Below, piece after piece: positions 26,016 through 34,846 of a stretch of DNA of 64,000 nucleotides. The notes beneath the pieces were generated by a model. The model saw nothing but the letters and a program-made list of their open reading frames with translations. It did no database searches and was not told the DNA's origin. The position numbers and the translations under genes are program-made. The DNA comes from Leptotrichia massiliensis (GTDB lineage Bacteria > Fusobacteriota > Fusobacteriia > Fusobacteriales > Leptotrichiaceae): the NCBI RefSeq assembly GCF_900104625.1, contig NZ_FNVZ01000004.1, positions 186,001-250,000 on the forward strand. Reading direction: 5' to 3'. Within the stretch, counting starts at the first letter, position 1, and every line of letters begins with the position of its first letter.

Positions 26016-28181
26016 TTACAGTCCTTTTCTCGTAAGTCCCACTCTTCCTCTTTCCTTATCCAACGACAATATTTTAACTTTTATAATTTGTCCCACAGAA
26101 AGTTCCTTTGTAGCGTCTGAAACAAATTTTTCTGCTATTTCAGAAATATGAATCAATGCATCGTTTTTTAACCCTATGTCAACAAATGCTCCAAATTTTG
26201 CCACATTTCTCACAGTTCCTTCCAGAACCATTCCTTCTGTCAAGTCATCCATGTTCAAAATATCCGAACGTAAAAGCGGTTTTTCAAATTCATCACGGGG
26301 ATCACGTCTATCCTTTAACAGCGCTTCATATACATCCTTCGCAGTTTCCCTTCCAAAATCATTTTCTTTAATAATTTTTTCCAAATCTATTTTCTGCAAT
26401 TTTTGTCTTACAACATCCAAATCTTCTTTTAAATCCTCAACTTTACAACCAGCTTCCTTCAAGATAATTTCTGCGATGTGATATGATTCTGGATGGATAA
26501 TCGTATTATCAAGCGGATTTTTACTATCAGGCACAACCACAAATCCTGCCATCTGCTCAAATGCCTTATCTCCCAGCCCTTTTACTTTTTTAAGCTGTTT
26601 TCTGTCCTTAAAATCACCATTTTCGTGTCTATAATCCACAAGATTTTTTGCCACATTCTTCTTAATTCCAGAAACAAAACTTAATAATGCCCATGAAGCT
26701 GTATTTATATTGACTCCTACGTTATTTACTACATGCTCAATTGTCTGTTCCAAAGTTTCATTTAACTTTTTCTGATTTACATCATGCTGATACATTCCCA
26801 CTCCAATTGATTTTGGATCAATTTTTACAAGTTCTGCCATTGGATCCTGAATTCTTCTTGCAATAGAAATGGCTCCTCTTGCCGTAACATCCAAATCAGG
26901 AAACTCCTCAATAGCAATTTTGGAAGCAGAATAAATTGAAGCCCCAGCCTCATTTGCAATCAGATATGAAACTTTTTTCTTAGAATCCTTTATTACATCG
27001 GCAACAAAAGCCTCCGTTTCCCTCGAAGCTGTTCCATTTCCAATTGCAATAATATCTACGTCATATTTTGCGATATAATCTAATATTTTTTTCTTTGCAA
27101 TAGCAAGCTGTCTTTCGTTATGTACTCCATCTACAAGAAAAAGTACATCATTTGTTTCATAAAATCCATCTTTATTAATAATTACCATCTTGCAGCCTGT
27201 TCTATATCCTGGATCTAATCCCATAAGCGTTTTTTTCGATAAAGGCGGTTGTAATAGTAGTTTTTCCAGATTTTCAGAAAAAATATTGATTGCTTCTTCT
27301 TCAGCTTTTTCCGTATAGATATTTCTCACTTCATTTTTTATAGACGGATAAGCCAGTCTGTCCATCGAATCTTTTATAACTTCCTTAAAAAATTCAGTTA
27401 AATTTTTATTTTCAAAAGTATTCAGAATAAAGTTTGTTATAACTTCTTCTGTTTTTTCGTCAATATCAATATCAACTTTTAATATTTTTTCCTTTTCTCC
27501 ACGATTTAACGCAAGAATCCTATTTGAAGCACTTCTCCCAATTTGCTCCGAATATTCATAATAATCCTGATAAACACCTTTTTCATCATTTTCTTTATTT
27601 TTCTCAATAACTTTAGAAGTCAAAATACCAAATTTTGCAATTTTATCCCTTAAAAATTCTCTGATTTTAATATTTTCCGAAATATCCTGAGCAATTATCA
27701 AATGCACTCCTTCAATTGCAGCCTTAACATCTGCCACTTCTTCCGTAACATACTTCTTAGCTTCTTTCTCCAGCTGCTCCATCGTAGTCCCTTTGGCTAA
27801 TGCAAACTCTGAAAGAGGCTCTAATCCTTGCTCTTTTGCAATATCCGCTTTTGTTTTCTTCTTTTTCTTATAAGGCAGGTACAGATCTTCCACTTCCTGC
27901 AGTTTCATGGCATTTACAATACTTTTATGCAATTCCTCAGTTAGTTTTCCTTGCTCCTCAATCAGCCTTATAACTTCCTCTTTCCTCTTTTCCAGGTTCC
28001 TGTAATACGTAATTTTCTCAATTACATCCCGAATCTGCTCCTCATCCAGATTCCCCGTAACTTCCTTCCGATACCTAGCAATAAACGGTACAGTCGCGCC
28101 TTCATCAAAAAGTTTTATCGTATTTTCCACTTGCGGCACTTTAAAGTTCAGTTCTTTTGCCACACTAGCTACAATATCCAA
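26016..28181 (-). CDS. tex: Tex-family RNA-binding protein
   Basis: 721 residues, the usual Tex length. Order of domains: N-terminal helical Tex region (DEGATVPFIARYRKEVTGNLDE near residue 27), YqgF/RNase H-like domain (GLDPGYRTGCKM near residue 325), helix-hairpin-helix (FVSGIKKNVAKNLVDYR and KKVKGLGDKAFEQ), and a C-terminal S1 domain (GMVLEGTVRNVAKFGAFVDIG). Tex is a nucleic-acid-binding factor involved in transcription and stress tolerance. The start is TTG at 28181: GGAGG lies 7 nt upstream of it, and no in-frame ATG precedes the conserved N-terminus. Confidence 0.95.
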   Translation of the reverse strand: MDIVASVAKELNFKVPQVENTIKLFDEGATVPFIARYRKEVTGNLDEEQIRDVIEKITYYRNLEKRKEEVIRLIEEQGKLTEELHKSIVNAMKLQEVEDLYLPYKKKKKTKADIAKEQGLEPLSEFALAKGTTMEQLEKEAKKYVTEEVADVKAAIEGVHLIIAQDISENIKIREFLRDKIAKFGILTSKVIEKNKENDEKGVYQDYYEYSEQIGRSASNRILALNRGEKEKILKVDIDIDEKTEEVITNFILNTFENKNLTEFFKEVIKDSMDRLAYPSIKNEVRNIYTEKAEEEAINIFSENLEKLLLQPPLSKKTLMGLDPGYRTGCKMVIINKDGFYETNDVLFLVDGVHNERQLAIAKKKILDYIAKYDVDIIAIGNGTASRETEAFVADVIKDSKKKVSYLIANEAGASIYSASKIAIEEFPDLDVTARGAISIARRIQDPMAELVKIDPKSIGVGMYQHDVNQKKLNETLEQTIEHVVNNVGVNINTASWALLSFVSGIKKNVAKNLVDYRHENGDFKDRKQLKKVKGLGDKAFEQMAGFVVVPDSKNPLDNTIIHPESYHIAEIILKEAGCKVEDLKEDLDVVRQKLQKIDLEKIIKENDFGRETAKDVYEALLKDRRDPRDEFEKPLLRSDILNMDDLTEGMVLEGTVRNVAKFGAFVDIGLKNDALIHISEIAEKFVSDATKELSVGQIIKVKILSLDKERGRVGLTRKGL

Positions 28182-28328
28182 TGTCTTTCCTCCATTTACA
28201 GTTTGATTTTTTTATTTGAATTTATCAAAATCTATTTTAGCATAATTTATAAAAAATAACCAGTTGAATAATTTTATTCAATCTATTTTCTAAAAAAATT
28301 TCAAAAAAATCGCAAAAAAAAAACAGTA

Positions 28329-28357
28329 TTGACTTACTGTAAATTCTATTATATAAT
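28329..28357 (+). promoter_or_regulatory. Promoter of secreted paralogue 1
   Basis: TTGACT (28329-28334) and TATAAT (28352-28357) with a 17-base spacer. Confidence 0.8.
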
Positions 28358-28423
28358 TTTATTAATCAAGAAGTAGAATAAAAAATTTGCTATTTTGAAA
28401 ACAAATAAAAAGGAGAATTTGTC

Positions 28424-28894
28424 ATGAAGAAAAATTTAAAAAAATTATGTTTGTTGATAGCAGTATTAACAATGGGAGCAGTAACTTATGCAAATGAAAG
28501 TATTATTGCTGAAAATAATACACAAAGCATTCAGCAAGACGAAGAATTTCCAGGTGGATTAGCAAAAGGAATAGATCAAAAATTTACTACAGATGGAAAG
28601 TTGCATGCAGAAAAATTTTTGAATAAATTATTTAATTATACAGATACATCAGACAATTTCAAAATTCAAAAAGATAGTAAAGGATACTTTGTAACACAGT
28701 ACATTGATGAATCAGAAGAAAAAGATGGTTCTGGACCAACAAAAGAGGAAAAAATTAGGCTAAAATTAGTAAAAAATGTTTTTCTGACAGAAGTAGATGG
28801 TGATGGTTTAACTTATGCTTATGATACAAAACTTAAAAAGGTAGTGCTTATAAATCCAGCCAACAACTACAGAATAATGTTCATAGTTGATTAA
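28424..28894 (+). CDS. Secreted protein of unknown function, tandem paralogue 1
   Basis: 156 residues. The signal peptide ends at VTYANES. The next 35 residues (ENNTQSIQQDEE, GGLAKG) are almost identical to those of the following gene, and both end with a KLKKVV-INP-NNY block. The middle shows FKIQKDSKGYF and a charged linker. Function unknown; probably periplasmic. The ribosome site and leader are also conserved between the two genes, so the whole transcription unit was duplicated. It has its own promoter and terminator. Confidence 0.8.
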   Translation: MKKNLKKLCLLIAVLTMGAVTYANESIIAENNTQSIQQDEEFPGGLAKGIDQKFTTDGKLHAEKFLNKLFNYTDTSDNFKIQKDSKGYFVTQYIDESEEKDGSGPTKEEKIRLKLVKNVFLTEVDGDGLTYAYDTKLKKVVLINPANNYRIMFIVD

Positions 28895-28952
28895 AAATCT
28901 GATTTTAAGATTTTATTTAGAACTTTATAACTTATGTTTATTAAAAAATAGT

Positions 28953-29004
28953 GAGAAAATTAACCTTTTCGCAAATTTATTTGTCTATTGCGGTTAGTTT
29001 TCTC
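28953..29004 (+). terminator. Terminator of secreted paralogue 1
   Basis: GAGAAAATTAACC (28953-28965) pairs with GGTTAGTTTTCTC (28992-29004), with an inner CGCAA/TTGCG stem, followed by a T-run. Confidence 0.8.
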
Positions 29005-29102
29005 TTTTTTTATTCCTTTGATTATCTATAAATTTTAGAGTTATTTGAAATATATTTTTAACAGTATAAATTTTACCGTTATTAAAAATGATAAAAAATT
29101 AC

Positions 29103-29131
29103 TTGACATTTTAAAAAAGTTAGTATATAAT
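29103..29131 (+). promoter_or_regulatory. Promoter of secreted paralogue 2
   Basis: Consensus TTGACA (29103-29108) and TATAAT (29126-29131) with a 17-base spacer. Confidence 0.85.
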
Positions 29132-29192
29132 TATATTAAAATAAAACAGAAAATTATTTACTATAAAAATAAATCAAGAAGGAGAATTTATC

Positions 29193-29714
29193 ATGAAAAA
29201 GAATTTAAAAAAATTATGTGTTCTAATGGCAATGTTGGCAATAAGTGCTGTATCTTATGCAAATGAAAGTGTTATTACTGAAAATAATACACAAAGCATT
29301 CAGCAAGACGAAGAATCTCTAGGCGGATTAGCAAAAGGATTCGATCAGCAATTTACTACAGATGGAAAATTGCATCCAGAAAAGCTTTTGAACAAGAGAT
29401 TTGGCTATCCAGATTCATCAGACGGTTTTAAAATTCAGAAAGACAGCAAAGGATATTTTTTAATACACTATGTTACTGAAGGTCTCTATTCTGATAATTT
29501 CAACACTCAGAAAGACTACAAATATTCTGATATACCTGACGATAAAACGATAGTAAAAGAGGAAAAAATCAGATTAAAATTGGAAAAGAATGTATTTCTT
29601 AGAGCCCTTGGTGATAATAATAATGATTACGCCTATGCCTATGATACAAAACTTAAAAAAGTGGTAATTATAAATCCATACAACAATTATAAAATAGTAT
29701 ATCCTGTTAATTAA
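29193..29714 (+). CDS. Secreted protein of unknown function, tandem paralogue 2
   Basis: 173 residues, a paralogue of the protein encoded at 28424. The signal peptide ends at VSYANES, and the ENNTQSIQQDEE and LAKGFDQ segments are shared. It has about 17 extra residues in the middle (YSDNFNTQKDYKYSDIPD), where the QKDYKYSD part looks like a partial internal duplication of the preceding QKDSKGYF. Function unknown. It has its own consensus promoter, unlike a simple two-gene operon. Confidence 0.8.
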   Translation: MKKNLKKLCVLMAMLAISAVSYANESVITENNTQSIQQDEESLGGLAKGFDQQFTTDGKLHPEKLLNKRFGYPDSSDGFKIQKDSKGYFLIHYVTEGLYSDNFNTQKDYKYSDIPDDKTIVKEEKIRLKLEKNVFLRALGDNNNDYAYAYDTKLKKVVIINPYNNYKIVYPVN

Positions 29715-29833
29715 TTACAATTTAACTTTTTTGAATTTTTCAATTTTTAAACATAAAATAATAATAAATACACGAAAATCAAATTTTTCTGTGTTATATT
29801 ACTATAGAAAGAAGAATAAAAAGGAGAATAAAG

Positions 29834-30292
29834 ATGAAAAATTTAAAAGTAATTGTAACTACTCTTATGATTGGTATATCTGTTATAGGAATGAGTGCAA
29901 GTTTTAGTTTCAGAAAAAATAAAAATAAAAATAAAACTAATACTTCAAAACCTGCACCAACTGTAGGAATGGCAAACCCTGCTTCCGTTTATTGTGAAAA
30001 ACAAGGTGGAAAATCTATTATTGTAAAAGGTAGCAAAGGTGAATATGGAGTTTGTCAATTAAAAGATGGAACAACTATTGAAGAATGGGAATATTACAGA
30101 CAAAATAATACTCCACAAAGCTTTGAAGCTGAAATAATAACAGGATCACCAAATCCTGCTTCAAAATTTTGTGTAGATAAAGGCGGAAGTTCTGTTACTA
30201 TTAAAGACAGAAAAGGTAAACAAAAAAATGTGTGTAAATTTAAAAATGGTACACAAATTGACGAATGGGATTATTACAGACAAAATAACTAA
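29834..30292 (+). CDS. Secreted protein with two DUF333 domains
   Basis: 152 residues. The signal peptide ends near GMSAS. Two copies of the short DUF333 motif follow: MANPASVYCEKQGG to EEWEYYRQNN (about residues 48-93) and SPNPASKFCVDKGG to DEWDYYRQNN (about 110-152). Each has two Cys (YC and VC/KFC), probably a disulfide. DUF333 proteins are small periplasmic or lipoprotein-like proteins of unknown role; the family link to hemolysin annotations is weak. The ATG follows AAGGAG. Confidence 0.85.
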   Translation: MKNLKVIVTTLMIGISVIGMSASFSFRKNKNKNKTNTSKPAPTVGMANPASVYCEKQGGKSIIVKGSKGEYGVCQLKDGTTIEEWEYYRQNNTPQSFEAEIITGSPNPASKFCVDKGGSSVTIKDRKGKQKNVCKFKNGTQIDEWDYYRQNN

Positions 30293-30324
30293 TAACCTTA
30301 AACTCTATAATACTATTTATAAAG

Positions 30325-30348
30325 ATGGCAAATTTTTTAATTTGTCAT
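30325..30348 (+). terminator. Terminator of the DUF333 gene
   Basis: TGGCAAATT pairs with AATTTGTCA (one G-T), followed by a T-run. Confidence 0.7.
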
Positions 30349-30451
30349 TTTTTATTACCTATTATTTTTAAAAAAATATCAAAATTTAAAATAAATATGA
30401 AAAAATTGATATAAAAAATAATTATATTTAAAAGTTTTTTCTAATTTTATA

Positions 30452-30460
30452 TGCTATAAT
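30452..30460 (+). promoter_or_regulatory. Extended -10 of the autotransporter gene
   Basis: TGCTATAAT with no good -35 upstream; an extended -10 promoter about 50 bases before the start codon. Confidence 0.6.
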
Positions 30461-30514
30461 TATCACGAATGAAAAATTAATTTTAAACAAATAAAATACA
30501 AAGGAGCTATAAAT

Positions 30515-33500
30515 ATGAAGAAAACCTTATTATTAATTAGTCTTATCACAGTATTATCAAGCTGTGGTGGGGGCGGAGGAGGTGGAGGCGGTTCTTCTCA
30601 AACATCAGGAACTACTCCAATAGCACCTACTTCAGAAAATACAAATACTGGTTCTGGAAATATAAATGCCAATGCTGGGAATGTAAATATTGGCTCTGGA
30701 AATACAGGCGGAATAAACAATGCAAACAATAATACACAGTCAGTGCAACCACAAAATGCTGGTTCTAATACAATGCCTCAGATACCATCAGTAGACAATC
30801 GTTTTACTAAACCTGTTGATTCAAGAGAAATTACAGGACAAGGAGTTAAGGTAGGTGTTTTGGATAGTGATTTTTTGAGTGGTAATAATGCACAAACAAA
30901 AAATTTCCATTCAAAGATAATTAATAGTTTTGAAATAGGAGATACTTTCAATACGGTAATCGAAGATGAATTTGGTGACAGAATGACTACACTTCCAAAA
31001 AATAATACAAAATCCACTGATAAAAGTGATCACGGTCTTATTGTAGCAACTATTTTAGCTGGAAATAACGGAAAAGGAGCAAAAAAATCAGAAGTATATG
31101 GAGCAAGTATTTCAAACGGTCCAGCATACCAAGTTGATATAGAATATTATAGACAAATGTATAATAATGGTGTAAGGATATACAATCAGTCATTGGGCCA
31201 CGAAAATGTTCAATTTGATAAACCTCAAGGAATTTATATAGAACCCCATAGAGCTCATGAATTTGACTATAAAAAACAATTTCAGCAAACAGTTTATATT
31301 CCTGATGGAAATTACTCTGAGGAACAACTAAAAAATAAAGCAGATGAAATTATAAAATTTTATGAAGAAGCAATAGAAAATGGATCATTATTTGTATGGG
31401 CTGCAGGTAATAAGCCACTTTATGGTGTAGATTTTGAGGCAGGATTACCATATTATAACAGAAAACTTCAAAAAGGATGGATAGCAGTAGTAGGAGTAAA
31501 AGTTAAACCAGATGGAACAATAACTGACTACCCTAACAGGTTGGCACACGCAGGAGGAGCTGCTTACTGGTCTATTGCAGCAAATGGTGATTGCGAACTT
31601 TCTGAATGCCGTAAACATGGTTCCTCTTTTGCTGCACCTAAAGTAACAGCAACTGCAGCAAAATTAAAAGAAAAATTTCCTTGGATGACAGGGCATGAAA
31701 TACAGCAAACAATCCTTACTACTGCAGATAGAATATACGATTTAATGACTGAAGATGGTAAACTTAGTTTAAATTTTGGTTGGGGATTACTTAATGAAAC
31801 AAAAGCTTTAAAAGGGCCTTCTGAGTTTAATAACATACTTATTGTTGGCGAAAGAGCTTCAGCTGCAGGATTAAAAGGACAATTTAATGCTAATATCGGA
31901 AATTCCAGGACATCAATTTTTGAAAATGATATTACAGGTGATGCAGGATTAAAAAAATCTGGTAATGGAACATTGATATTAACAGGGAATAATAGCTATG
32001 CTGGAAATACTACTATAGATGAAGGAAAATTAGAAATATATGGAAATAATGCCTCTAATATAACAATAAACCAGCAAGGAACATTGGTAACTTATCCAAC
32101 AGCTATAATAAATGAACAGAAAAATGTTTATAATAATGGTGGAACTTTGGAAAATAGAGGTTCAGGAGCTGTCATAACTGGAGATTACACTGCAACTGCT
32201 GGTTCTGTAACAAAAGCAGAAATTGGTTCTAAACTTATAGTTAATGGAACAGTGAATTTAAATGGAGAAAGTGCTACATTACAAACTTTAAGCAACGGAA
32301 GATACATTACAGCAAAACCATTATCAACGACTGTAATTGAAGCAGGAAAAGGAATTGAAGGAAATTTTGCAAATGTTGAAACAACTGAATTGGTAAATGG
32401 TTCAACTGAAGTTAAAGGAAACCAATTGAATGTTAATTTAAGTAGAAAAAATGTATTAGACTATGTAGAAAAAATATCAGAATCTGATGAAATGCAAAAA
32501 AACACTGCACAAAACATGGAAACTGCCTTCCAAAAATTAGATCAAAATATAGAAAATGGTACTGCTGGAAATGTCGCTCAGTTTGAAAGAAAAGCTGCTA
32601 CTCTACAAGCTCTTACTTCTTCTAACAGAGCTGCTGTTTTAGATAGCTTATCTGGACAAATTTATGCTTCTGCACAAGCTCTTACTTTCCAACATTCACA
32701 AACTGTAAATAAGGACTTGTCAAATAGATTAGTTATGCTTGGTACTCTTGACAATGTTGGAGATAATTTTGGACTATGGATTTCTGGATTGGGAGCTAAT
32801 GGTACATTAAAACAAGATGGATACGGTAAAGGAGATACTAAAGTCGTTGGTGGACAAGTTGGAGTTGATAAGCAATTTGGTGAAAACTTGATTTTAGGTA
32901 CTGCATTGTCTTATTCAAAAGCTAACGTTAAATTTAACAGATATGGTGGTAAATCTGATGCTAATAACTTTGGAGTTTCACTATATGGAAGATTAGGAAA
33001 CAAAAATATTCCATTCTACCTGCAAGGACGTTTTGGAATTGGATTTGTTGATAGTGATGTTGAAAGAGATATTATTTTAAGCACTAATGACTACACAAGA
33101 GCTAAAATTAACCATAATGATAAAGTTTATTCTGGATATTTAGAAACAGGATATGATATTAAAAATGGTAATGGAGACTTTGTTGTAACACCATTTGTGG
33201 GACTAACTCACGATACAGTTGTAAGAGGATCATTCTCAGAAGAAAAGAGTCAATTTGGATTGACTGCTGACAAGAAAAATTATAACCAGACAGCTGCATT
33301 ACTTGGAGTTAGAATTGGAAAAGCTGTAAACTGGAATAGTGAAAGCAAGACTACATTCCAAGGTTATGTAACACATCAAAGAGCTTTTAATGATCAGGAT
33401 TTAAGTTTTGATGCAAGATATACAGGACTACCAGGAGCAACATTCAAGGTAAAAGGAATAGGACTTGCTAAAAATAGAACTTGGGTGGGAGTTGGAGCAT

Positions 33501-33616
33501 TGACTGAAGTAAATTCTAAATTTGGATGGTATGTAAACTATGATGATTCAATTGATAGTGGAAAAGGTAAAGGAAATAACAATGTGTTTACAACAGGACT
33601 TAGATTTAATTTTTAA
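30515..33616 (+). CDS. Lipoprotein autotransporter serine protease (S8 subtilase)
   Basis: 1033 residues. A type II signal peptide with lipobox LSSC (Cys17) is followed by nine Gly and a Ser/Asn/Gly-rich linker to about residue 95. The subtilase domain has Asp117 (VGVLDSDF), His173 (SDHGLIVATI), oxyanion Asn299 (AAGNK) and Ser371 (HGSSFAAP). A passenger stem follows, with the autotransporter repeat GNGTLILTGNNSYAGNTTI near residue 480. The C-terminal 12-strand barrel starts near residue 750 and ends FTTGLRFNF. The lipobox plus protease plus barrel layout resembles neisserial NalP; fusobacterial fusolisin has protease and barrel. It probably acts on host or cell-surface proteins. The ATG follows AAAGGAGC. 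Confidence 0.95.
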   Translation: MKKTLLLISLITVLSSCGGGGGGGGGSSQTSGTTPIAPTSENTNTGSGNINANAGNVNIGSGNTGGINNANNNTQSVQPQNAGSNTMPQIPSVDNRFTKPVDSREITGQGVKVGVLDSDFLSGNNAQTKNFHSKIINSFEIGDTFNTVIEDEFGDRMTTLPKNNTKSTDKSDHGLIVATILAGNNGKGAKKSEVYGASISNGPAYQVDIEYYRQMYNNGVRIYNQSLGHENVQFDKPQGIYIEPHRAHEFDYKKQFQQTVYIPDGNYSEEQLKNKADEIIKFYEEAIENGSLFVWAAGNKPLYGVDFEAGLPYYNRKLQKGWIAVVGVKVKPDGTITDYPNRLAHAGGAAYWSIAANGDCELSECRKHGSSFAAPKVTATAAKLKEKFPWMTGHEIQQTILTTADRIYDLMTEDGKLSLNFGWGLLNETKALKGPSEFNNILIVGERASAAGLKGQFNANIGNSRTSIFENDITGDAGLKKSGNGTLILTGNNSYAGNTTIDEGKLEIYGNNASNITINQQGTLVTYPTAIINEQKNVYNNGGTLENRGSGAVITGDYTATAGSVTKAEIGSKLIVNGTVNLNGESATLQTLSNGRYITAKPLSTTVIEAGKGIEGNFANVETTELVNGSTEVKGNQLNVNLSRKNVLDYVEKISESDEMQKNTAQNMETAFQKLDQNIENGTAGNVAQFERKAATLQALTSSNRAAVLDSLSGQIYASAQALTFQHSQTVNKDLSNRLVMLGTLDNVGDNFGLWISGLGANGTLKQDGYGKGDTKVVGGQVGVDKQFGENLILGTALSYSKANVKFNRYGGKSDANNFGVSLYGRLGNKNIPFYLQGRFGIGFVDSDVERDIILSTNDYTRAKINHNDKVYSGYLETGYDIKNGNGDFVVTPFVGLTHDTVVRGSFSEEKSQFGLTADKKNYNQTAALLGVRIGKAVNWNSESKTTFQGYVTHQRAFNDQDLSFDARYTGLPGATFKVKGIGLAKNRTWVGVGALTEVNSKFGWYVNYDDSIDSGKGKGNNNVFTTGLRFNF

Positions 33617-33636
33617 ATTAATTTAAGCAAAATAAA

Positions 33637-33667
33637 AAGGACTGACTTAGAAATAGGTACAGTCCTT
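33637..33667. terminator. Bidirectional terminator, autotransporter / MliC genes
   Basis: AAGGACTG (33637-33644) pairs with CAGTCCTT (33660-33667), with T-rich flanks on both strands between convergent genes. Confidence 0.8.
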
Positions 33668-33676
33668 ATTTTATTA

Positions 33677-34042
33677 CTATTTTACAAGATTACAAGAAAT
33701 ATCTTTACCATCTCGATTAAGTAATGCTTCATTTCCTTTTATATGAATTTCAATTTCCCCATTACTATATCTCGAACCACTCGCAGATATAACTTGATCT
33801 AATTGAAATTTAGTATTTGATACAACATCTACCAGCTGAACTTTATCATTTGTAATATAGTTTACAACATATTGCTTCTTACCACAATTAAATTTTTGTG
33901 AAACAATAGCTTTTTTTCTATAGCTTATTACTGGATTTTTTCTTTTTATCCGTTTATGTTTATTTGCCGCAATTCCATTTAGTGAACACCCCAACAATAG
34001 TATTCCTATAGCTATTATTGTTAATTTTTTAGTCAATTTCAT
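33677..34042 (-). CDS. MliC-family lysozyme inhibitor lipoprotein
   Basis: 121 residues. The lipobox is LLLGCS (Cys19). After a basic linker comes an MliC-type domain: Cys53 and Cys117 as the likely disulfide, VNYITNDKVQL, then the inhibitory loop ISASGSRYSNG and IHIKGNEALL, with the Ser88/Lys102 pair matching the Ser/Lys pair that contacts the lysozyme active site in characterised MliC. The family blocks host c-type lysozyme at the cell surface. It lies 17 bases after the NlpC/P60 gene, so the two are probably co-transcribed. The ATG follows AGGAATTT. Confidence 0.85.
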   Translation of the reverse strand: MKLTKKLTIIAIGILLLGCSLNGIAANKHKRIKRKNPVISYRKKAIVSQKFNCGKKQYVVNYITNDKVQLVDVVSNTKFQLDQVISASGSRYSNGEIEIHIKGNEALLNRDGKDISCNLVK

Positions 34043-34059
34043 AAATTCCTACTTTCTCC

Positions 34060-34707
34060 TTATGCATTATGAACTCTCACACCATATTTAAAATATTTTC
34101 TCCAATAAGGACTTTTTAATGAAGACATTACAACTCCTTTTGAAGATGAAGCATTTATAAATAATGAATTCCCAACGTAAACAGCTGTATGGCTCGTTCT
34201 GTTATCTGGTGTAAAATAAACAATATCTCCTGATTTTAAATTTTTAGCTGAAACTCTTGTCCCTTGCTTTATCTGCTGTTGCGAAACTCTAGGAAGTTCC
34301 TTATTAAAAGCTTCACGGTAAACTCTACGTGTTAAGGCTGAACAGTCAATTCCACTTTTCGAATCTCCTCCTAAAGCATATTTTGTCCCTCTCCATTTGC
34401 TGTATGAAGTCAAAAGTTTTCTTTCTACAGCCGCTTTTTTTCTCTCTTGAGTTGAACCTGAAGCCATGGCCTTAGCATGTCTTTGTCTTAATTCTGTCAT
34501 TTTTATTTCAATAAGTTCGCTTTTATTATTTGAAGAAATACCATAAATTCCAGTATTGCTTCCACTGTGACTTTTTCTATTCTTTACAGGTTTGTGAGAA
34601 GTTTTTGATTTGTCAACTTTTTTAGTTTTTGATGTTTTTGCATGTAGATTTGAACCTACAAAAGCTGATAACATACATACTGCTGTTAAAAACTTGTTTT
34701 TTCTCAT
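34060..34707 (-). CDS. Secreted NlpC/P60 cell-wall peptidase
   Basis: 215 residues from the ATG at 34707 (AAAGGA upstream); a longer in-frame start at 34740 is unlikely because it would precede a normal signal peptide (MRKNKFLTAVCMLSAF). After a basic, Ser/Lys-rich linker the C40 domain starts near residue 98: catalytic Cys122 in GIDCSALTRR, His173 in TSHTAVYVG, and Asn185 as the probable third residue. It cleaves peptide stems of peptidoglycan. The MliC gene follows in the same unit. Confidence 0.92.
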   Translation of the reverse strand: MRKNKFLTAVCMLSAFVGSNLHAKTSKTKKVDKSKTSHKPVKNRKSHSGSNTGIYGISSNNKSELIEIKMTELRQRHAKAMASGSTQERKKAAVERKLLTSYSKWRGTKYALGGDSKSGIDCSALTRRVYREAFNKELPRVSQQQIKQGTRVSAKNLKSGDIVYFTPDNRTSHTAVYVGNSLFINASSSKGVVMSSLKSPYWRKYFKYGVRVHNA

Positions 34708-34846
34708 ATATTTTTTATTCCTTTCAAAATTAATTTTCAATTGTAATATTTTCTGTGTATCAATTGTAACATTAATTTTAAGAAAAGTAAATTAACTAAA
34801 AATAAAATATAATTTAATTTTGAAAAAACAAGAAAATTTTTATAAA

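Noticed and set aside
28182-28423. Possible T-box or riboswitch leaders before tRNA synthetase and transporter genes
   Set aside because: I looked upstream of ileS, glyQ, ilvE and lctP for the T-box AGGGTGGNACCGCG core and for common riboswitch cores and saw none.
29834-30292. Haemolysin annotation for the DUF333 protein
   Set aside because: DUF333 proteins are sometimes labelled putative hemolysin, but the short two-Cys domain gives no support for pore formation.
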